From assembly GCF_000330505.1 (NCBI RefSeq), contig NW_004440189.1:598654-662653 (forward strand): a stretch of 64,000 bases of DNA, in the 5' to 3' direction. This DNA comes from Entamoeba invadens IP1. Lineage: Eukaryota > Evosea > Mastigamoebida > Endamoebidae. Each line of letters starts with the position of its first letter. Positions within the stretch are counted from its first letter, which is position 1. This document shows positions 52,319 to 61,400 of the stretch, piece by piece. The notes under the pieces were generated by a model. That model had not been told where the DNA came from. It saw only the letters and a list, made by a program, of their open reading frames with translations, and made no database searches. A program made the translations under genes and the position numbers.

Positions 52319-53104
52319 TCACTTAAAAACTTTGTAAAGGCTCAAGTACGTGAATTCATTTGAAACGGAGAGTGCGTCTAAGTTGCCACGGATTTTTCCA
52401 TCAAAAGAAAGAACGATTTCTCCAAAAACTAGTTCGTTTCGATACGAGAACGCATGCCCAATACTGTTTAATGTAACTTCATTTATCCCAACAAGTGGCG
52501 AAACCAAAGAGCCAACAAAGACTTCATTCGTATCTCCATTTTCCTCGACATAGAAAAAGAAGATGTTGCCGCACTTAGTTTGAACAACACAAAGTATTCG
52601 TGGAGTGTTAATAATGGCGTCTTCGACGTTCTGGGGTGTCAACACCTTCTTTTCACTCTCATATCGGAGACCGACTTTTGTGCATTTACACACCTTCAAT
52701 ATGTCTTTTTTTCTTGTATCAACAACACTCGCGATCAAACACGGGAGAACCAAAAAAATCGGTTGCGCGTTTATCACCTCTTCGACGACAATTGGCGCAA
52801 CATTGATTGTGGGTTGTTCTGGCACAACTTGTGGGGCCAGAATGAAATTGGACATATCGTATTTCTTCTTTTGAAGTCCTGCAAATTCCTTCAGAAAGAC
52901 TTGGTACCTCAGTTGTCTTTCTTCATCGATCAATTGTTGGAGTTCCGTGTCGTTTTCCTCCATATACCCATTCCCGCCCGACCCCATACTCTCTTTAATT
53001 TCGTTGTTTAATTGCGTGTACACCTCAAAATTTGTGTTATACTGAATTGTTTCCATTTGGATTTGTTTCTCCAATTCGGCTTTTTTCAACAGCAACTGTT
53101 GCAT
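52319..53104 (-). CDS. coiled-coil protein, possible divergent TLDc domain
   Basis: 261 residues, not recognised with confidence. Residues 1-80 form a Gln/Glu/Lys-rich coiled coil (MQQLLLKKAELEKQIQMETI). The C-terminal half (about 120-261) alternates hydrophobic strands. The segment ILCVVQTKCGNIFFFYVEE has the strand-turn-strand pattern of a TLDc domain, and resembles the 22600-23460 product. The conserved Gly of VFG is replaced. No transmembrane segment or signal peptide. Function unknown. Confidence 0.5.
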   Translation of the reverse strand: MQQLLLKKAELEKQIQMETIQYNTNFEVYTQLNNEIKESMGSGGNGYMEENDTELQQLIDEERQLRYQVFLKEFAGLQKKKYDMSNFILAPQVVPEQPTINVAPIVVEEVINAQPIFLVLPCLIASVVDTRKKDILKVCKCTKVGLRYESEKKVLTPQNVEDAIINTPRILCVVQTKCGNIFFFYVEENGDTNEVFVGSLVSPLVGINEVTLNSIGHAFSYRNELVFGEIVLSFDGKIRGNLDALSVSNEFTYLSLYKVFK

Positions 53105-53244
53105 TATATTTACAAGATCAGTTATCTCTATAAATTATATACATCATTCAATACAAAACAGAATTTTGAATGAGACTATGAAATAAAAAACCGCAAAAAA
53201 CAATCACTTTTTGGTACATTGAAACACTCAAAGTGTTGACTCTA

Positions 53245-54123
53245 TCATTCATCCTTCTCATCCTTCGGTCGATATTGCCGAGTCTCAGGATTGAACAAAT
53301 TTTTGTCATACACATTATAATCATCTTCATCCCCAAATCCCGATGTTACACCACTCTCTTGGTTAAACAATCGTTGGTCAAACATAAGATCTTTGGAATC
53401 AACCTTTTTCCCAAGCGCGATAGACTCCGCAACATCTCGTTTCCGCTCTCTCTCCATATCCTTTTGAAGCCCTTTATACCCGGCTTTGCGATAAAACTCT
53501 TCTCGATCTTTTCGACGCTCTTCTCGGGCCTGGTCTCTCCTTTCTCGACCCTCATCAACTTCACCCACTTCTTCCTCTTCTCGTAACTTCCTCATCGCCA
53601 TCGCTAATTTACGCATCTCCTCTTCGTTCTTCTCTTTCTTCGCCATTTCCACTTTCCGCTTCATTTCAACCTTCTTCGCGTTCTCTTCCGCAGAGGCCTT
53701 TTCCGCTAAGTACAACGCCTCTGCAAATTCTGCGTGTCTCTCGCCAATTTCCGTTTGCTCCAAGTGTCGCCCATCCGCAGCGACTCTCTTATCTAGTGCA
53801 ATGGTGTATCCGTTCTTGTTCTTCCAATTTGATATACATGGAGGTATCTTCCATTCCTCCATCTCTTCTTTCGTTGCTTTTTTAGGTGGGGCGTGGAGTA
53901 TTGGCACCGGTTCCACAACCTGTCTTGCAACAACTTTTTGGTACTTAAATTTTGGTGGGTCGAATGGGTCGATTTCCTCGTCGATAATTTCGATAATGCG
54001 TTCTTCAGGAATAACGTTACCCCGTTGTATTGGTGTGTATTTAATGTATTCCTTTGTCTTCGCGAGCTTGATTTCGTTTGTTTCTGGTCGGAGTTGTAGA
54101 GCGAGTGACTTGTTCTTTGACAT
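53245..54123 (-). CDS. SKIP/Prp45 SNW-domain splicing factor
   Basis: 292 residues. SKIP/Prp45 is a spliceosome component (NTC-associated) and transcription coregulator. The SNW signature is near-intact: WKIPPCISNWKNKNGYTIAL then DKRVAADGR. Upstream lie the KYTP motif and FDPPKFK; downstream are a long charged coiled coil and FDQRLFNQESG then YNVYDKNLFN, the conserved end of SKIP. At 292 residues it is shorter than human SKIP (536), mostly at the N-terminus. The presence of many introns in this window fits the need for a conserved spliceosome. Confidence 0.93.
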   Translation of the reverse strand: MSKNKSLALQLRPETNEIKLAKTKEYIKYTPIQRGNVIPEERIIEIIDEEIDPFDPPKFKYQKVVARQVVEPVPILHAPPKKATKEEMEEWKIPPCISNWKNKNGYTIALDKRVAADGRHLEQTEIGERHAEFAEALYLAEKASAEENAKKVEMKRKVEMAKKEKNEEEMRKLAMAMRKLREEEEVGEVDEGRERRDQAREERRKDREEFYRKAGYKGLQKDMERERKRDVAESIALGKKVDSKDLMFDQRLFNQESGVTSGFGDEDDYNVYDKNLFNPETRQYRPKDEKDE

Positions 54124-54176
54124 GTGAATGTGTTTTCTAGTTAACTTTTAATATCAGTGTGTTGAACTATACATTA

Positions 54177-54192
54177 ATAGTAATTTTACTAT
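54177..54192. repeat. intergenic palindrome ATAGTAATTTTACTAT
   Basis: 7-bp arms around TT, about 54-70 bp upstream of SKIP. Same core as at 48098-48115. A related 30-bp stretch is present near 55892-55925. Confidence 0.55.
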
Positions 54193-54232
54193 AAAAAATA
54201 ACCAGAACGCTCTGCTGTACAAAATAAATAAA

Positions 54233-55708
54233 TTAGCAATGAACAGTAAATCTCTGGTCGAAATATTCATCCCACCCAAATCGTTTCTCTTCGACGTCGA
54301 CAAGACCGGAGATGAGTGATTGGAGTCCTCTCATTTCATTTCCCGTTGGGATGTTTTCATTTTGTTTAGGGAACCGTCCAGTGACCATTTTGAAGAACAT
54401 CACACCAACGGAGTACAAGTCACTCTTGACTGACGGACTTGATTTTTGTAAGATTTCTGGACATGAATACATTGGAGTCCCGACTAACCCCCTTTCAGTG
54501 TTGCCGTTGATACTTCGACAAAAGCCGTAGTCGGCTATTTTCACTTGCATCTTCCCATCTTTGGATACTTTAAGAAGAATGTTGTCTAATTTAATGTCTC
54601 TGTGCATCACTTTCTTCACTTTAACAAGATACTCTAAACCACAATTGATCTGCTCAACAAGATAAGAAAGTTCTGTATCACTCAAAACCCTATTTTCAGT
54701 GTATTCTGCAAGAGTAAAGTCACATAACTCCATGACTAAGTAATAATACTTTTTAGACCGATTGGTCCGGATACCAAAATGGGACACAAAGGACTCCGCA
54801 GACTCAATGTAATCGACAAAACTGACGGTGTTTTTGTGGTGAAAAAGTTTCATTGCACGAGCCTCCCGCTGGAGAGTATCTGCTCGACAACTTTGTTTCA
54901 TAGCATATCTGACTCCATTTTTTTCAACTTCCATGACAAGACCACAAGCTCCATTTCCAATGAAATTGATTGCCTTGTAATCAGAAAGGGTACCCTTGGG
55001 GAGCTCTTGGAATGTCTTACAATTTTTGAGGAAGTCGGAATTGAGTTGTTCTTCCAAACTTTTATTCATAAAAGACCCAACAAAGTGTTTAGCCTCCTTA
55101 ACAAAGAGATAGCTGTCGTCTTCCAACAACGCAATGAAATTTGTGAGTTTGCTTATTAAGAGGAGTGAATCCATTTTCAGATCTTCTTTGGTCATCTTAT
55201 CGCTTTTCAAGAAGAATGCAAGCGGGGACAACAACAAGTGGGGAAGTGGAGATGATGGCGTGTCACATCTTGATCTGCAAGTAGAGTGTATAGGATCCAA
55301 CTTAAAGAGTACAGTTTCTGTTTTAAGTAAGTAAGACAAAGGGTCAGTAATTGTAAGTAATGTTGCAATGTCAGAGAAAAAGTACTTTGCTTGGTCGGTT
55401 GTTATTTTTTCTTTGGTGACTTCGTCGAACAGACAAGATTCGCAACATAAGATAAAAACACCATTTTGGTGTTTATAAGTTGCCGCCACAGGAAGAACTG
55501 ACTTAGCCGTTTTAATTGCTGTCAGTGCGTTTTCTACTGTTGTGCCATTGAGTGTTGTTGTGTCGATATCAAAGAGGGTGAATTGTTTGAGGTCTGGATG
55601 TGATCGTGTGATAGTCGAAATAGAACACGTAACGCCGCAGATAGTGATCGTGGAGATGTTCTTTATCTCGTGTGTAATACCGACGTTCATAGTTAGAAAG
55701 CTTTCCAT
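54233..55708 (-). CDS. cytosolic protein kinase with DYG motif
   Basis: 491 residues from the ATG at 55708 (a GTG-led extension upstream is not used). The first ~240 residues are not recognised. The kinase domain covers about 240-491: GNGACG (about 249), YAMKQS with the ATP Lys, HRDIKLDN (about 367), and IADYGFCRS in place of DFG. GTPMYSCPE closes the activation segment. The DFG Phe is Tyr, which is tolerated in some active kinases. No transmembrane segment is seen, so it is probably cytosolic. It resembles the NEK/ULK-like broad group; the subfamily is uncertain. Confidence 0.82.
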   Translation of the reverse strand: MESFLTMNVGITHEIKNISTITICGVTCSISTITRSHPDLKQFTLFDIDTTTLNGTTVENALTAIKTAKSVLPVAATYKHQNGVFILCCESCLFDEVTKEKITTDQAKYFFSDIATLLTITDPLSYLLKTETVLFKLDPIHSTCRSRCDTPSSPLPHLLLSPLAFFLKSDKMTKEDLKMDSLLLISKLTNFIALLEDDSYLFVKEAKHFVGSFMNKSLEEQLNSDFLKNCKTFQELPKGTLSDYKAINFIGNGACGLVMEVEKNGVRYAMKQSCRADTLQREARAMKLFHHKNTVSFVDYIESAESFVSHFGIRTNRSKKYYYLVMELCDFTLAEYTENRVLSDTELSYLVEQINCGLEYLVKVKKVMHRDIKLDNILLKVSKDGKMQVKIADYGFCRSINGNTERGLVGTPMYSCPEILQKSSPSVKSDLYSVGVMFFKMVTGRFPKQNENIPTGNEMRGLQSLISGLVDVEEKRFGWDEYFDQRFTVHC

Positions 55709-57174
55709 GACAGTTATGATTGTGGCGTTCGGAGTTCTTATACTTTTGGTAACCACAAACACAAGTTTTCTATTTATGAATTACACACCATTCATGTTAT
55801 AAAGCCCGAATACTCGCAGTTATTTAATGTGTTAATTGGCCATAATAATGGGGTTCATTTTTTGGGTTGTTTTAAAAATAATTGATTTCAGATACTATAC
55901 ATTGATAGTTATTTTACAATAATCATATAGTTGTTAAAGAGGGAAAGGGTATAATACTGCCACCCCAAAATAAAACAATCGGGAGTTTGACAAGAATTGT
56001 TCATTCGTGGACTTGGCTACATTTGAGCACTTTTACTTCGTGGCAATACAAACAGTTGTAAAAACTATTAAATGATCACTTTTTATACTATAATTCATTC
56101 CAAATTAGTTGGAGCAATAAAAAATGCCTATTATGATTTCGGAGATTCGTTATTTTAATTTCAATACAATATTTTTTGTTCAGTTATACCAGCCAGCATT
56201 TAAGGAAATTATTGGGAGAGGGTGTTATAAAAAACACATGTTATTAATTGCAAATTATCATTTAAAAGTATTGTTTGTTGTTTTTTCGAAGTGTTTGAAA
56301 TGGAAAAACAGGAGTACTCCAGGTTTCTTTTGTTTGTTATTTTTATAATGAAATGTGAAAAAGGGTGTAATTGATGGTAAAGGTTTTTATAAATGCCGAT
56401 GTTGAATACTTTATCGTCTAAATATAATTAAATTCATGATGCCTGTTATATTACAATAAATTGACCTAATATTTACAAGAAACTGGCAATCAGTTATAAT
56501 AACAATTGTATTTAAAAAGTTGGCGAATGATATAATTTTGTATTAATTATTGAACCTACTAAAATGTTTATATTTATATGAATCATTAAAAAAGGAAATC
56601 AAATAATGTTAAACTTTGTTCATTTTGCCAAGACAGATTCTTTTTTTTTTAAAATAAAATAAATTATAAGAAATTATAATATATCAATATGGTTTTCTAA
56701 AACCATATTTTTAATCAAATAATAGTGTTCTTTTTGATTATTTCATTAATATTTTTTTAAAACATTATCATATTATTTGTTTTGTTTTTGTTCAGAATAG
56801 AATTTATTTATCTTTTGAAAACAATTTGTTATTTTTTAACTTTTTGATATTAAAATTTTTATTATCATAACTACAAAAAACATTAAAACATATATATAGA
56901 TATAACACACAGAAGGTGATTACCAAAACAGTAAAACATTTAAAATATTAAAATTTCAACATTTTGTTATCAATTAATTACCTCCTGTTCTTTTGAGATA
57001 CCTTAATAATTAAATCGATAATATCGTTAAATTGTTTTACAAACAGAAATCAATTTCAAAAAATAATGTATTTTTTGTTTGTTGTCACAAAGGTTCATAA
57101 AATACAATTGTTGTTTATTTTTTAAATATCATAATGATTTTAAATAATTTTTGTAACAAACTAAACTGTATGCC

Positions 57175-57300
57175 AAAAGTCGGTACTTTACCAATTATTA
57201 GTGGAAACCCTTTTATAATAAATTCCCGTTTTTTAAAGTTTTTTTGTTGTTTTCATTTATAATTTCCATTTGAAAAAAAGAAAAAACAGTACCGACTTTT
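57175..57300. repeat. inverted repeat AAAAGTCGGTACT ... AGTACCGACTTTT
   Basis: 13-bp perfect inverted arms at 57175-57187 and 57288-57300 enclose 100 bp of AT-rich sequence. This could be a small terminal-inverted-repeat element. A third partial copy (AAAAAGTCGGT) is at 57715-57725. Confidence 0.6.
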
Positions 57301-57376
57301 TAACCCTCAAAACCAATACAGTTATAAATTTCAATTAAAATTTCGGGATTTTAACAAAAAATTAGAACAAACTTGT

Positions 57377-57434
57377 CCGATTTTCTGAGACTGTTATTCA
57401 GTCTTTTTCACTGTTGAGATTCTCAAAAAATCGG
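57377..57434. repeat. imperfect hairpin with nested GACTG/CAGTC stem
   Basis: CCGATTTTCTGAGA pairs with TCTCAAAAAATCGG, with one mismatch. Inside it GACTG-TTATT-CAGTC forms a second, perfect hairpin. Confidence 0.55.
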
Positions 57435-57464
57435 CATTTTTGCCTTTTGGTAATGGACGAGTAG

Positions 57465-57524
57465 TTTGAATGGGTGAGATAACCGTATTTTACCTCTCAC
57501 ATTACGACTCTCCCCCACTTCAAA
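57465..57524. repeat. second hairpin in gene-free region
   Basis: TTTGAATGGG pairs with CCCCACTTCAAA with a bulge, and GTGAGA (57474-57479) pairs with TCTCAC (57495-57500) inside it. It directly follows the previous hairpin. Confidence 0.45.
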
Positions 57525-57934
57525 ATACACAATAAATCGTTCTAACTTGTTGTTATTTTATGGTTGTCTCTTTAAAAAAAACAAACTTTGAAACACTACA
57601 CATATTAAATGGTTATTTTTATTTTCAATAATCTTTTCTTTGTGTTGTAAGTGTTAATGAAATTGAAAGATTTTTATTATTTGTTGGATCATTAACATTT
57701 TCTTTTGAAAAGAGAAAAAGTCGGTTTTACTCACGGCAAAAACAACCATATGGTCAAGCAAAATTTTTGAAGAAGTAAGTTATTTGATATTTTCCTTGTT
57801 ATTTTTTATTTAATTTTTTAGCTTGGTCTAAATTCAAGGTTCAGTCAAGTTTGTTTTTTAAAAAATAAGAGGGAAAAAAATAAGCAAAAAAACGATGTCA
57901 AACAAAATGAAAAATATTTGGAATCATTTACTTC

Positions 57935-57966
57935 AAAAAGTCGGGTCCTTTCGGTACCGACTTTTG
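57935..57966. repeat. hairpin AAAAGTCGG ... CCGACTTTT
   Basis: Inverted copies of the AAAAGTCGG motif lie 12 bp apart, forming a compact stem-loop; same core as the 57175-57300 pair. Confidence 0.6.
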
Positions 57967-58465
57967 AAAAACAGTTTATATTATTTGAAAAAACTTTGGG
58001 TAAATTTATATAATTTTACTGTTGTTAAAAAGCAATGGTTGCATCATTGAATTTTTAATTAGAATAATAACGAATGTGTATTTAACAGTTAAATTATCTG
58101 TTAATTTCCGATTGATATGTGCAAGTTTTTTATTGTTGTGTTGTAATTGATTGTGACAGAATGGTAAAATACTTTGATAAAAAAGTTATAGTACAATTTG
58201 AAAAAAGGATTACATTTCAAAAATTGAAAACGTCTTTGTAATTAACAAGAAATGATTATCTTATTTTCCTTTTCAAAACTATTTAAAGATTGTTGTTAAA
58301 AAGTTGTAATCGTTTTGTTTAGAAAATAAAAATTGACGATGGTTATTAATTGGTTTTTGAATTGAAATAATATAGTAGATCCATTTATCACAAAAGAGTA
58401 AATGGAAACACAACATAACATTAAATTCAACAAATTTAAAATTAAAATAACAACAACATTATTAA

Positions 58466-61400
58466 TTATTTAACATGAACACTCAACATGTCCACAACTT
58501 GTTGAGCCGTTAATCTCTCATTTGGTATTGTTTCCCAACACTTTGAGATGATACCATATCTCTCATCATTCATTTCAACATGTTTTGCAAGTCTTTTCCC
58601 GCTCATTATAAATTCCACAACATTCCATGCGTATTTAAATTCATTTTTAGGGTATGCTTCTCCCCATTTATAACATTCAAACAATGTAACTCCGAAAGAG
58701 AAAATATCTGCCTCTTTCTTGTATTTCTGTTTATTCAAAACTTCGGGTGCCATGAATTTAGGTGTTCCTATTCCTTTAGTGAAAGTCATGTTAGTCATCA
58801 ACATATTGATGTTTCTCGACGATCCAAAATCAGTCAATTTAGCATTTACTTTGTTGTTTTGATCGAGTGACATTATCAGAATATTATCTGGTTTGATATC
58901 TCTATGGATAATACCATTGGAGTGTAAGTATAGAATACCTTGAGCAGCGTCCAACATGAATTTGTCTCTCATAGACATTTCGACTGGACTACAGTCCGTG
59001 GTCTTTTCAATCAAATCCTCAAGACTGCCAAAAGGAGCAAATTCTGTGACTAAACATCTTTTTTTCTTAAGCATGACAGCTCCATAAAAGTGAACGATAT
59101 AATCACTTCGAAACTTTTCAAGCATCGCAACTTCCTTCTCAAAATCTTCAACCCCTTCCGTCACACTTTTCATCTTCTTGATTGCAACCTGATTGCCTCG
59201 AAACACCCCTTTATACACAATTCCAAAACTGCCTTGCCCTATCTTCTTCTCTTCTATTAACTCATCTTCATCAATTCGAGTGGATATCTCTGTTTCACCC
59301 TTGATTTGTATTTCAACTTGTGAAGTTACACCATTTTTCATACAAACTGAAATTAAAATGATTTTATCTTCAATTGTGCCTCCACAGTGCGGAGTTAAAA
59401 ATACTTCAAATTCAAGTGCTTTCCCCTTTGGGATTGTCATAATCTGTGGGACGGTCCGCATTGAATATTTCTCGCAATCGTCTTTCATACTAAACTGCAC
59501 TTTGATGGAACTTTTGGAGGTGTTGCCAACACATATCAATTCACGACTTTCAACTTCTACTGGTATTTCAGGCTTGTCTAAAGAAGTTTCAAATAACAAA
59601 ACCTTCTCGCTGACAACAACTCCTTTCGTGTTTGTACTCACAAATTGGATGTTCGAGTGTTTCATGTCAAATATTGAAAATTGTTTTCGTAGTTTTGCAT
59701 TTCGCCGCATCTTGATGATCAGTAAATTCAGTCTAAAAATGGCAAAAATGATCAATAGAATAAAAATGAGGAAAATCACAATCACAATAAATAACACCCA
59801 CCACACCACATGTGTTTTGCACCCAGTACCTTCATCAGTCGGAACGTGCCAAAAAGTACATTTTACACATTTTGAATTGGATACCTCAACACAATTATCA
59901 ACATCAATTTTGGAAACACATTCATCATTTTTTAATATGTAGTTTTGGACACATAAATTACAACGACCACTCTGGGAACACTTCTCACAAAAAGTTGTTT
60001 TTTGGTCACATTTGAAACATGTTTGTTCTTCCAGATAATAACCAGATGAACAATATGAACACCCACGAGACGTCTTTATATCACAATTTGTTAAAGCGTC
60101 AAATGAAACACATTTTGTGGCATTTGAAAGTAAGTAAAAGTTTGTACCACAAATGGTACATCTATCACCCGAAATACATTCATCACAATTGGATATACAC
60201 TTTTCGCATACTCCTTCGTTGGTTCTGTAATACATACCTTCACATATCGCACAAAACGAGGACAATGGAACTACTTTGATACAATGACTACTTACGGCTT
60301 CATAAATAGTACATGAACCATTCGCTAATAAATAACCTTCTTCACAGCCAAGACACTTGGTTGAGTTGAAACAGTTTAAACAATTGGTACTACAGTTATC
60401 ACACGACAAACTGGTGGGTTCATAATATTTACCAAGTTCGCACCGAAGACAAACATCTTCTGTTTCTCTCCAGAAATCACACTCCGTCGAGTTATCAACT
60501 CTTTTAATGCATTTACCATTTAAGAGCAAAAGTGAGTTGGAACATATGTCACATTTTGAACCATCAAATTTCACAACCGAACAATTGAGTTCATTTTCAA
60601 CACATTTTGAATTTGATATGTAATCTTTTGTTGATACACATTTTGTACAATATGTGTTTGTTGATGGAACACACTTCGATATTTCAGTTGTTTGACATTT
60701 TCCTTCTGCATCGACATTTCCACCAACACATTGAAGACATTGTTTTGAATTGCAGTATTTGCACGACTCTCCAAAAGAATGACAACCTATGCATTTGCCA
60801 TCTAAAATGTAAAACCCTCTTTTACATGAAGTGATTTGTGTATTTCGTATTATGTCGACACCCCCCACATTTTCAAGTATACATGTGTCATTTTCCAAAA
60901 CAAATGGTGATGTACATATTGTGCAAATGGGTTTGTCAATGATCATGTCATAATAACAAGAAGCACAATTGTCTCCACAATAGTCACACTTTGTCTTCTT
61001 AAAATAGAACGTCGGTTTACAGTACAACACTTTATTGTTGAAATTCTCTATGTTATCACCATTTAAAAGACATTCATTCGTTTCATTGAACCCATAACCA
61101 TCCATACATTGAATACATGTTCCACTCACACATCTCCGACATTTTGATCGACAACTTAAGCATCCACTTTTGACTACTTCATATGTCGGTTGACATTCTT
61201 CGCATATACTCATATTAGTTGTTGTTATACACTCTTCTCTATGATAACAATTTCCATTATACAACAATTCATCACAAATAAGACATTGCTTGGTTGAAAT
61301 ACCGTCTTTATTTATCAAATAATAAGCTTTACATATGTTGCTTTCTGAAACAGAAATAACTTGTGTAGCACTTTTTATACGATGATTGGATTTGTCTAAT

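Larger units (their letters stand above)
55709..58465. other. 2.76-kb gene-free region
   Basis: No convincing coding frame in either strand. Mostly AT-rich, with a less AT-rich structured stretch at about 57360-57530, and several copies of an AAAAGTCGGTAC motif between 57173 and 57966. It must also contain the promoter of the upstream kinase and the 3' end of the 1679-residue receptor. Confidence 0.6.

Noticed and set aside
56124..56348. 74-codon frame in the gene-free region
   Set aside because: The product has random hydrophobic composition and no similarity; AT-rich DNA yields such frames by chance.
59193..59942. 249-codon plus-strand frame opposite the large receptor kinase
   Set aside because: It is the complement of the kinase and transmembrane region, with low-complexity Ser/Thr sequence and no domain.
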